DNA of 29,935 nucleotides from Priapulus caudatus (Eukaryota; Priapulida; Priapulimorpha; Priapulimorphida; Priapulidae). The stretch spans positions 80,784 through 110,718 of the forward strand of contig NW_014578076.1 of assembly GCF_000485595.1 (NCBI RefSeq), written 5' to 3'. A model generated the notes under the pieces. The model was not told the origin of the DNA and searched no databases. It saw nothing but the letters and a program-made list of their open reading frames with translations. The number at the start of each line of letters is the position of its first letter. The stretch's first letter is position 1. The position numbers were made by a program, and so were the translations under genes. Of the stretch, positions 8,930 to 19,004 are shown piece by piece.

Positions 8930-9995
8930 AACTTCACCCACCCCCTCACGTACTCACTAAACCTTACCCACTTCCCCTCCGTACCCACATAACCTTTACC
9001 CACCCCCCACTCACGGTACCCACATAAACCTTACCACCCCCTCACCGTACCGACATAAAACCCTTACCCACCCCCTCATCCGTACCCGACATAAACCTTA
9101 CCACCCCTCACTCGTACCCACATAAACCTTACCCACCCCCTCACCGTACCCACATAAACCTTACCCACCCCCTCACCGTACCCACATAAACCTTACCCAC
9201 CCCCTAACGTCCACACATAAACTTACCCACCCCTCACGTACACATAAACCTTACCCACCCCTCACCGTACCACATACCTTACCACCCTCAACCGTACCCA
9301 CATAAACCTTACCCCCTCAGCCGTACACATAAACCTTACCCACCCTCACCGTACCCACATAAACCTTACCCACCCCCTCACCGTACCCACATAAACCTGT
9401 AACCCACCCCTCACCGTACCCACCATAAAGCCCTTACCCACCCCCTCACCGGTACCCAACATTAAACCTTACCACCCCCTACCGCGTCCATACCCACATA
9501 AAACCTTACCCACCCCTCTCACCGTACCCACATAAACCTACCACCCCTCACGCGTACCCACATAAACCTTGTACCCACACCCCTCACCGTACCCACATAA
9601 ACTTACCACCCCCTCACCGTACCCACATAACCTTACCACCCCTTCACCGTACCCACATAACCTTACCCACCGCCTCCACCGTCACGCCCACATAAACGCT
9701 TACCCACTCCCCTCACCGTCACGCACACATAAAACCTTACCACCCCCTCACCCGCTCCACATTAACTTACCCACCCCCTCACGTACCCAGCATAAAGGCT
9801 GCTACCCACCCCCCTCACCGCTCACCCACATAAAGCGGACCTTACCCACCGCCCTCACCGTACCCACATAAACCTTAGCCCGCACGCGCCATCAACCAGC
9901 TACCCCACAATAAAAACCTTACCCACCCTCCACTAACACCAGTACCCACATAAAGCCTTTTACCCCCCCCTCACTGCATACCCACATAAACCTTA
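8930..9995. repeat. 32-bp minisatellite
   Basis: The unit is CATAAACCTTACCCACCCCC followed by TCACCGTACCCA, with a period of 32 bp (for example starts at 9121 and 9153) and roughly 33 copies, many with single-base indels. It shares the 16-base core CATAAACCTTACCCAC with the 36-bp array that follows. On the DMXL sense strand each unit contains GGGTAAGG and GGTGAGGG, both donor-like. There is no gene inside. Confidence 0.93.
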
Positions 9996-12900
9996 CCACT
10001 CCCCCCAAAACCCACACTCTCTACATACACACCTTACCCACTCCCCCACACACCTGCTACAATAACCTGTATCCACTCCCCCCACCACCTGCCTTGACAT
10101 AAACCCTTACACTCCCCCAACACACCTGCTACATAACTCTATACCACTCCCGCCACACACCTGCTACATAAACCTTACCACCCCCCCCCCCCAAACACAC
10201 CTGCTCACATAACCTTACCCACTCTCCCAACACACCGCTACATAAACCTTTACCACTTCCCGTCCAACACAGCTGCTACATAATATCCGTTACCCACTGC
10301 CCGCCAACACACGCTGCCTACATAAACAAAACTTACCCACCTCCCCCAACAACACCTGGCGCCCTACATAAACCTTCACCGCACTCCCCCAACACTACCT
10401 GCTACATAAAACCTTACCCACTCCCCCAAACACACTGCTACATAAACCTTACCCAGCTCGCCCCAACACACCTGCTATCATAAACCTTACCACTCCCCAA
10501 CAAACTCTGCTAAAACATAAACCTCCCCACTCCCCCAACACACCTTGCTAAACATATAACCGTTACCCACCCCCCCCCCAAAACCACCTGTACATAAACC
10601 TTTACCACTCCCCAAACAGATAGCCTGCTACATAAACTTTACCCACTGCCCCAAACACACCTGTACAATAAACCTTACCCACTCCCCCAACACACCTGCC
10701 TATCATTAACAACCTTTACCTCACGTCCACCCAACACACGTTGCTACATAAACCTTACCCACTCCCCCCAACACACTGCCTACATAAACACCCTACCCAT
10801 CTCGCCCCAACTGACACACTTGCTAGCTATAACTACACTCCCCGCGCGGACTCCCCCCACTACACTGCTACATAAACCTTTACCCACCCCCCCCCAACAC
10901 ACCGGCTACATAAACCTATACCACTCCCTGCCAAACACACCTGCTACATAAACGCTTACGCCTACTCCTCAAACATCCTCGCTACATAACCTTTACTCAC
11001 TCCTCCGCGCGACACCGTGCCTACATATAACACTTACCCACTCCCCCAACACACCTGCCTACATAAACTCTTACATCCCCCCACACACCTGCTCCCTACA
11101 TAAACCGTCACCCACTCCCCGCCAACACACTCTTGCTACATAAACCTTACCCCCACTCCCCCAAGCACACTGCCCTAATAAACCTTTACGCCACTCCCCC
11201 CAACACACCTGCTACATAAACCTTACCCCACTCCATCCCAACACACCTGCTAATAACATAAATACCCACTCTCCCAACACACCTCTACATAACCTTACCC
11301 ACTCCCCCAACACACCTTCTAACACCTTACCCACTCCCCCAACACACTTGTATCATAAAACCTTACCATCCCCACCAACACACCTGCTCACATAAACCTT
11401 ACCGCTACTCCCCCAACACATCCTGCTACATAAACCTTACCACTCCCCCAACACACCATGCCTACATCAAACCTCTACCCACTCCCCCCAACACACCTGC
11501 TACATAAACCTCACCACTCCCAACCAACACACTGTACAGTAAACCTTACCCACTCCCCCATACCCACACCTCGCCTCACTATAACCTACCCACTCCCCCA
11601 ACACACCTGCTACATTAAACCTTACTCCCTATCTCCTCCCAACACACCGTGGCTACAAAACCTTACCCACCCCCCTCCCCAACACACCTGCCTACATAAC
11701 CTCCCCCACTCCCCGCAACACACAAGCCTGCCTACATAACCTTACCCACTTCCCTCCCCAAACACAGCCGGCTACATAAAACCTTACGCCACTCCCCAGA
11801 ATACACGCTGCTACATAAACCTTACCCAACTCCCAACACACCTGCTACATTACACCTTACCCACTCCCCCCAACACACCTGCCTACATAAACCTCACCAC
11901 TCCCCCAACACACCTGCCCACATAAGACCTTTACCACTCCCCCCAACACCCCTTGCTAACAATTGAACCTTACCCACTCCCCCAACATCACTGCTCATAA
12001 ACCTTACCCCCCCCAACACACTTGCTACCATAACCTTACCCACTCCCTGCCAACACACCTGCAGTAATGAAAACCTTACACATCCACAACACCACCTGCT
12101 ACATAAACTGACCCACTCCCCCCAACACACCTGCTATCATAACCTTACCCACTCCCCAACACACCTGTACATAAAACCTTACCCACTCCTCCCAACACAC
12201 CTGCACATAAACCTTACCCGACTCCCCAACAACCTGCCCTACATAAAACCTTACCCACTCCCCCAAACATCCGGCTACATAACCTACCCACTCCGAACAA
12301 CACACCTGCTACATAAACCTTACCCACTCCCCCCAACACACCTGCTACATAAACTACCCACTCCCCCAACACACCTGCCCTACATTAAAACCTTACCTCC
12401 ACTCCCCCCAACACACTGCCTTACATTAAACCTTACCCCTCGCCCAACACACCTGCTACATACACGCTTACCACTCCCCCCAACCCCTGCTACATAAAAC
12501 CTTACCACTCCCCCAACACACCTGCTACATAAACCTTTACCCACTCCACCAACACACCTGCTACATAAACCCTTACCTCACTCCCCCAACACACCTGTCA
12601 ATAACCATTACCCACTCCCCCAACACACCTGCCTACATACATTTGATACGCACTCCCCCAACAGGCACCTGGCTAGCATAAACTTACCACGTCCCCCCAG
12701 ATCACACCTCTACATAAACCTGCCTAGCCCACTCCCCCCAACACACCTTGCTACATAAAGACCTTTACCACTCCCCCCAACACACCTGCTACATAAAACC
12801 TTACCCCTCCCCCAACACACCTGCCTACATAAAGCGCCTTACCACTTTCCGCCCAACACAGCCTGCTACAATTAAAGCCTTACCACTCCCCCCATAACAC

Positions 12901-14160
12901 ACCTGCCTACATAAACTTACCACTCCCCCCAACACACCTGCCCTACATAAACCTTACCCACATCCGCCCAACACACCTTGCTACATAAAACCTTACCCCA
13001 CTCCCCAAATCACACCTGCTGACATAAACCTTACCCACTCCCCCAACACACCTGCTGCTACATATAAACGCTTACCCACTCCCCCCACACACCTGCTACA
13101 ATTAAACCTCTCACCACTCCGCCCAAACACACCTGCCCCCCTACATAAAACCTTACCCACTCCCCCAACACGACCTGCCTACATAAACCTTACCATCCCC
13201 CAACACACCTGCTACATAAACCTTACCACCCCCCCCCCAACACACCTGATAACATAAACCTTATCCACTCCCCCCCCAACACACCTGCTACAATACAAAC
13301 CTCTCACCCCCCCCCAACAACCTGCTACAAAACCTGACCACTCCCCCCCAACCACACTGCCTCATTAAACCTTACCCCCCCCAACCACACCTGCTACATA
13401 AACCTTACCCACTTCCCCAGACACACCTGCGTACGATAAAACCTACCCCTCCCGCCAACACGACCTGCTACATAAACCTTACCCACTCCCCCCAACCACA
13501 CCTGGCTATCATAAACTTTTTCACCCACTCCCCCCCAACACACCTGCTACATAAACCTTACCCACTCCCCCCAACACACCTGCTACATAAACCCTACCAC
13601 TCCCCAACACACTGCCTACATAAACCTTACCCACTCCCCCAACAACCTGCTATCAAACCTTACCCACTCCCCCCAACACACCTGCTACATAAACCTTACC
13701 CACTCCCCCACACACCTGCTACATAAAACCTTATCCCACTCCCCCAACCACCTTCCTACATAAACCTTACCCACTCCCCCAATCACGACCTGCCTACATA
13801 AACCTTACCCACTCCCCCCAACACACCTGCTACATAAACCTTACCCACTCCCCCCAACACACCTGCTACATAAACCTTACCCACTCCCCCCAACACACCT
13901 GCTACATAAACTTACCACTCCACCCAACACACCTGCCTACTAAACCTTACCCACTCCCCCAACACACCTGCTACATAAACCTTACCCACTCCCCCCAACA
14001 CACCTGCTACATAAACCTCACCCACTCCCCCCAACACACTGCACATAAACCTTACCCACTCCCCAACACACTGCTACATAAACCTTACCCACTCCCCCAA
14101 CACACCTGCCCTACATAAACTTACCCACTCCCCACAAACACACCTGTACATAAACTTACC
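9996..14160. repeat. 36-bp minisatellite, about 4.1 kb
   Basis: The unit is CATAAACCTTACCCACTCCC followed by CCCAACACACCTGCTA, about 35-36 bp depending on the C run and roughly 115 copies. The right end (13,500-14,100) is most regular and the middle is full of indels, consistent with long-read error or diverged copies. On the DMXL sense strand each unit reads TTTATGTAGCAG, then GTGTGTTGGGGGGAGTGG, then GTAAGG: an acceptor-like and a donor-like motif around 18 nt. It lies in the 13-kb intron between exons 22009-22126 and 8719-8823. There is no gene inside. Confidence 0.95.
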
Positions 14161-14424
14161 CCCCCCCCGCATAAGCTCACCTACTTCACTTCCCGCCCCC
14201 CGTTACACAAAAGCTAAAGACTCCCACCCACATCACCTCCCACCCCACCCCCACCTAGCTACATAAAGCTCCCACCCCACGTCACCTCCCACCCCACCCC
14301 CCCATTAACACATGAATGATGTTGATGTGTAGACGCTCGCGCATGACACGAGCTCACAACAAATGTCTCCTGTCACCAGAGTCAGCATGCGTCTGTCACC
14401 GACCAGTACCCCCATGACAATACA

Positions 14425-14567
14425 TGTATATATATATATATATATATACATACATGTATATATACATATATATATATATGTGTGTACACATATATATATG
14501 TATATATACATACATGTATATATACATATATATATGTACACATATATATATGTGTGTACACATATAT
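14425..14567. repeat. (TA)n/(TATG)n/(TACACA)n microsatellite
   Basis: Alternating ATATACATACATGTATATAT and TGTGTGTACACATATATA blocks are strongly self-complementary and run directly into the palindrome at 14568-14619. Confidence 0.95.
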
Positions 14568-14619
14568 ATATATCAGGGGTTAATAATGGCAAATTTGTCA
14601 TTGTTAACCCCTGATATAT
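14568..14619. repeat. Near-perfect palindrome, about 26-bp arms
   Basis: The left arm (TATATCAGGGGTTAATAATG, then GCAAA) and right arm (TTTGTCATTGTTAACCCCTG, then ATATA) are reverse complements apart from two transitions, which would be G-U pairs in RNA. The centre is between 14593 and 14594. A noisy second copy is at about 16091-16160. It could be the tip of a foldback element or a transcribed hairpin. Confidence 0.8.
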
Positions 14620-14772
14620 AATATATATATACATGTATATAAAATATATACACAAGGGGCGTCTAAATATAACACATGTCTATACTGTTTGTGCATGCAA
14701 AGTTGAGTGTGCATACGTATAAAGACACGAGATGAGTGACGTATGAGTGACGTATACCTTACAAGTTATAAT

Positions 14773-14846
14773 CAGTGTTGGAAATAGCATCACCCTAACC
14801 CCCCTCTGTCCCCCCCAGTCTGGGACCGGTAAACTTTGAGGAGGAC
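14773..14846. repeat. Dispersed repeat, CAGTGTTGGAAATAGCA start
   Basis: See the related fragment at 7084-7140. This copy begins CAGTGTTGGAAATAGCA, which resembles a hAT terminus, and carries CCCCAGTCTGGGACCGGTAA and GAGGAGGACAAG. The other end of the element is not recognised. Confidence 0.5.
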
Positions 14847-15060
14847 AAGTTCATTTTTACGGGCTTTTCTCTAACATATATTTTCGTAATCAGGACTAGG
14901 CTTTCGTGATGATTTCCAAGACTGTTATATTCGGTAGTAAAAGATGAACACGTAACACGATGTTAGTTTGCATGTATGGTGACAGTAGTTAGTGAGATTA
15001 CATGAGAGAGAAACATGCACGCACACATACACACGGATGGGTGAAGATAGAGAGTGAGAC

Positions 15061-15256
<196 letters not shown>

Positions 15257-15257
15257 N
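15257..15257. other. Single N: contig or gap-fill join
   Basis: One ambiguous base lies between a clean GA tract and error-rich sequence that repeats the left flank. I infer an assembly join. Confidence 0.8.
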
Positions 15258-16713
15258 TCCCGCCCCTCCCTCTCCTCTCTCTCCCCTCTTCGTCTCTCTC
15301 TCTCTCGCTCTCTCTTTCTCGCCTACTCTCTCCGCCATCTCTCCAGCTCGTCTTCAAACCCTCGCCCACTCCCCGCTCTCTCACATATCCTCACACTCTC
15401 GTCCTAAAACCCTTAACCGTCTCCGTCCGCCCTCTGCTCGCCCCCTCTCCCTCTCTCCTCTCCCTGACTCGCATTCAAAAGACTCACTCTCTCGTCTCTC
15501 CTCGTCAGCTCGGCTCAGCATCTCATCGTCTCATCGTCTCGCGCATTGGCTCTCCGTCTCTCTCCCTACTCCACTCCCCTTTCGCTCTCTCGCCCCCCGG
15601 TTTAACCCCAAAGCCCCGACGCCTACCAATCACCGGTCGCTGCCCTATCCCTCTCTCCGCATCTCGTCGAATTGTTCCCGCGACCCCCATACTACGCACA
15701 TTCACAACGCTCCCAAACTCACCCCTTCTCAGAGCGCTCCACCTCGCTCTCTCCCACCCCACTCCTCCCCGCCCATTAAACACATGAAGCGTGATTGTGA
15801 GTGTGTAGACTGCCTTCTCGCGCAGGGACAGCGCAGCCAACAACGAAAATGTCTCCTGTCACCAGAGTCAGCCATGCGTCGTCGACTCCGGAACTTCAGT
15901 ACCCCATGACAAAGCATCCATGTATAACTTCACTTATATATATATATACATACATGTCACTACGATACACACTATATAATATATGATGTTTACCTACATA
16001 TAACTACGTATAATATACAATACATTGTAATATATAACCATATATTATAATGTACCAATCATATATCACTATCTGTGTTGTCAACATATACTATATCTAG
16101 TCTCAGGGGTTAATAAATGGCAATATCTTGTTCCCCATTGTTAACCCTCTGATAATAGATATATTACTATAACCCCATGTAATATACAAATATTATACAT
16201 CAGACTCGGGGCGTCAATACTAACAAGTATTCCTATACTGTTTGATGCGGCATGCAAAGTTGACGTTGTCCTGCATACCGTAAATAACAGACACGAGATG
16301 TAACGTGACCGTAGCAGTGAGATCCTCTATCACCATTTACAAGTTAATAATGGCAGTTGTCTGAAATAGCATCAAACCCTCTCTGATCTAAACCCCCCTC
16401 TGTCCCCCCAGTCTGGACCTGCTGGCTAACTTTGTAGGAGGACACAGGTTACATTTCAACTGCTCTCGGCTTTCTCTATGAACATATATTTTCGTAATCA
16501 GGACTAGTGCTTTCGTGATGATTTCAAGATCGTTATATCTCGGGTAGTAAAAGATGAACACGTAATCCACGATGTTCGTTTGCATGTATGGTTGACAGCT
16601 CACAGTTTAGTGCGAGATTACATGAGAGTACGAAACATCATCGAAACACATCTACAACTACGGATGGGATGAAGTATAGCACGAGTGAGACAGAGAGAGA
16701 AGGAGCGGGAGAC

Positions 16714-16749
<36 letters not shown>

Positions 16750-16920
16750 AGAGAGCAGAGAGAAGAGAGAGAGGCTGGGAAGAGAAGAGAGAGAGAATGA
16801 GAGAGAGGAGAGGGTAGAGAGAGAGAGAGAGAGAGCGAGGAGAGAGAGAGAGAGAGAGAGAGAGTAGACGAGAGAGCGACCAGGAGAGAGAGAGAGATCA
16901 GTAGAGATGGGATCACGAGA
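15258..16920. other. Noisy second copy of the left intron segment
   Basis: 15258-15780 is CT/C-rich low-complexity sequence. 15777-16690 repeats 14305-15060 in order with a small insertion or deletion every few bases, and 16685-16900 is an interrupted GA tract corresponding to 15061-15256. There are no genes. I infer an uncorrected long-read duplicate and not a biological duplication. Confidence 0.75.
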
Positions 16921-16996
16921 GAATGAAAATCCGCGACGAAACGTACAAATGTACAATTATCGCAGCAACGTTGAGCGACGCTCGCGTCTCGTACGG

Positions 16997-17046
16997 CAAC
17001 ACTAGCCAACACTAGCCAACACTAACCAACACTAGCCAACACTAGC
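16997..17046. repeat. 12-bp tandem repeat, CAACACTAGC
   Basis: AACACTAGCC is repeated about four to five times, with one AACACTAACC variant, next to clean unique sequence. Confidence 0.85.
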
Positions 17047-17164
17047 GTCAGCAAGGTATATTCGAGGACTACAGTAAATGTCGGCGAAGGCAAGGCATCA
17101 ATAACTACTTCCACACGCACGCAGTGGAGACGCATGCAGTGGCAATCAGACCTCATTCCATGTC

Positions 17165-17166
<2 letters not shown>

Positions 17167-17208
<42 letters not shown>
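17167..17208. repeat. (GA)n microsatellite
   Basis: A perfect GA run of about 42 bp within otherwise unique sequence. Confidence 0.97.
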
Positions 17209-17214
<6 letters not shown>

Positions 17215-18420
17215 GGCAGGATGCACTGCAAACCACCAGCGAAAACCTACCTACACGTAAAATTCCCACGACCACAGCGACACCCCAAGAATCAAAAAAA
17301 AAAAAACGTCGTGCGAGAAAGAGAGAGACCGCGCCCGTGTGGGGCGGGGGAGGAGGAGGAGGAAGGGAACCAGCTCCCCGCGGAGACCCCTCATGCCCCC
17401 CCGCGGTGACCCCTCATGCTCCCCCGGCGAGGACACCGCCCGTGCCTTCCTTGAACCTCAGAAACCCGGCGGCATGATCAGACATGATGCAGTCGTTGCC
17501 ATCCTGGATTGTAGTCCGTCATTAGTTCTGCGGAAGCTGTGCGATTTTTAACCCCCGCAATACTGCTGCTAATGGGGGGTTGGACGCGTGTTATGCGTAT
17601 ATTACATTATGCACGTGTGAGTCAGTGCTGTTACGATATACTACTATCGTTGTTATCGTTATGTATATTACCATTATTAACGTTATTCATATAATCATTA
17701 TTATCGTATTAATTATCATTATTATTATTATATGTCGCTATTATAAGCATGAACGATTGATTAAGCATGATTTTATTATTGCGATGTTTGATTTTATTGG
17801 GAGCATTATTAATATTAAGTCTAGTTTGAGTTATAAATGGCCAATTGCACAGGATTAAAATTGATTCGGATGTACAAGGAGACGTTGTTTTTTCAGGCTA
17901 GTTGTTTTAAGATAGCAGTTAGATAGCATTTAAAGAATTAACCGCTCCCAGAAAAAATATATCAAAAGCGTTTCCGACGATGGACCTACACAGATGTATA
18001 GCACTTATGAAGATGAGGTTTATGGACGAAGACTGCAAAACGCTGTTATATTAGTAATCTAGCTGCCTTTGCTATAAAAATCAAAAATAGAAACCTCACA
18101 TCTGCGCTGAGTGTACGTTAGACTATTAAGACTGAGTAGACTATTAACTGGTGAGGAATAGAGGTAGTGTTGGGGTATAGATGGTACTACAGGGTAAATC
18201 TGAACTATGTAGTAGTAGTAGTGTGTTAGTGTCGACAGTCTCTGTGCAAACGACTACTCGTCATTCTATGTTAATTCCGGGGACCGATTAGTACAAAGCG
18301 TGAAGTCGATATACGTACAATCGCCACCAATAAACCGAAATGTATTTTAGGAAACATCTGCGTCCGCGCGTGCGAGTCAACACGCCATGGTTGGCAGTCG
18401 TACTCAGAAATGATTATATT
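17209..18420. other. Intron sequence with no supported gene
   Basis: 17340-17560 is GC-rich with a 70-codon plus-strand frame ending PGGMIRHDAVVAILD... then a stop. It shows no homology I recognise and includes a small direct repeat (CCGCGG-GACCCCTCATGC-CCCCC). 17600-17760 is an ATT/TAT-rich low-complexity tract. The rest is plain AT-rich intron. Confidence 0.5.
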
Positions 18421-18423
18421 CAC

Positions 18424-18522
18424 CGCAGTAAAAATTATTTAACCGCGGTTAAATTATAGCCCTTTTACCCAATCAGAGGCTTTGACACATAATTTAACCG
18501 CGGATAAATTATTTTTACCGTT
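18424..18522. mobile_element. Foldback (MITE-like) element with 34-bp inverted arms
   Basis: The left arm 18424-18459 (GCAGTAAAAATTATTTAACC, then GCGGTTAAATTATAG) is the inverse of the right arm 18487-18522 (CATAATTTAACCGCGGATAA, then ATTATTTTTACCG). The spacer of about 28 bp contains ACCCAATCAGAGGCTTTGAC. The CCAATCAGAGG word inside short foldback elements is common in animal genomes, as I recall. There is no coding capacity, and the target duplication is not clear. Confidence 0.65.
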
Positions 18523-18625
18523 TATAAATCACCGGCGTTAGTCGCTCTGACATCACGGATGCGGCGCGTGAGGGGCGACTGTACGTATAACGGCTCCTCG
18601 AAAAGCTGCCCGCCACCACGTGTAA

Positions 18626-18892
18626 TTAAAGCACACCACAACTACCAGAGCTGCTCACTCCACACTGACTATCGCTAACAGACTGCAACATGCCACCTGC
18701 CACTAGAGGGCGACACGGTAAAGCATAACAGACCCCCATGTATGCCGCAGACGACAAGGACATCAGGGATATCTTCCTCGTAGGACCCGTCGATATCAAG
18801 TGACTGCCACCGCTGAGCATTGCCGGTACAGATATCTTCCTCCTGAGAGTTGGCATGGTGTGCGAGGGCACCAGGGTGGAGCCCTGGGAGCG

Positions 18893-18923
<31 letters not shown>

Positions 18924-19004
18924 GGCGATGGTTGTTGGGTGTAAAACCGTGAGGTGGAGGCAGTGCGAGGCAGGCTCGGTGACTCACTGGGCACGACAAC
19001 AGAC
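18626..19004 (-). CDS. Putative Ser/Gln-rich exon of uncertain placement
   Basis: On the minus strand a long pyrimidine/T-rich tract and TATAGGCATCTAG acceptor precede an open frame: SVVVPSESPSLPRTASTSRF, YTQQPSP, a Q9 run, RSQGSTLVPSHTMPTL, RRKISVPAML, and a second RKIS. The composition is that of a disordered phospho-linker (two RRKIS/RKIS basophilic kinase-like sites). It starts by completing a codon with one base, so its phase does not fit the join 22009-22126 to 8719-8823 (phase 0 to 0). It would fit directly after the exon at 6719-6843, where DMXL proteins carry a Ser-rich linker. The frame runs on to a stop at 18626 and no convincing donor was fixed (weak options include CAG-GTGGCA and GGA-GTGAGC). 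It could be an alternative exon, a misplaced DMXL exon, or a small separate gene. Confidence 0.4.
18700..18711 (+). promoter_or_regulatory. CTCF-core-like motif CCACTAGAGGGC
   Basis: An exact match to CCASYAGRKGGC, followed by GAC. It lies within the antisense of the putative exon at 18626-19004. This is a motif match only. Confidence 0.35.
18897..18921. repeat. (GTT)n trinucleotide repeat
   Basis: Nine GTT copies on the plus strand, read as CAA (Gln) on the minus strand in the putative exon at 18626-19004. Confidence 0.95.

Larger units (their letters stand above)
14305..15060. other. Intron segment, clean copy of a duplicated stretch
   Basis: It is repeated in the same order, but with frequent single-base insertions and deletions, at about 15777-16690. 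Shared landmarks are AATGTCTCCTGTCACCAGAG, the CAGGGGTTAATAATGG palindrome, the CCCCCAGTCTGGGACC repeat, and ATATATTTTCGTAATCAGGA. There is no coding signal. Confidence 0.85.

Noticed and set aside
7182-8992. Plus-strand frames of 376-583 codons with 8-residue repeats
   Set aside because: They are produced by a stop-free 24-bp minisatellite, exist in all three frames, shift with each indel and run antisense across a conserved DMXL exon.
8930-14160. CRISPR-like array of regularly spaced repeats
   Set aside because: The repeats are head-to-tail with no unique spacers, in an animal intron. They are minisatellites.
9996-14160. Telomere-like sequence (CCTTACCC)
   Set aside because: The unit is 36 bp with a non-telomeric remainder. 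No TTAGGG-type hexamer periodicity is present.
9996-14160. True tandem micro-exons of 18 nt
   Set aside because: The intervening 18 nt between donor-like and next acceptor-like motifs is far below a spliceable intron, and the acceptor lacks a pyrimidine tract. Decoy sites remain possible and are reported.
17339-17551. 70-codon plus-strand frame ending LVLRKLCDF
   Set aside because: No recognised homology, opposite strand to the gene, GC-rich and partly direct-repeat composition. Kept only as a note in the intron description.
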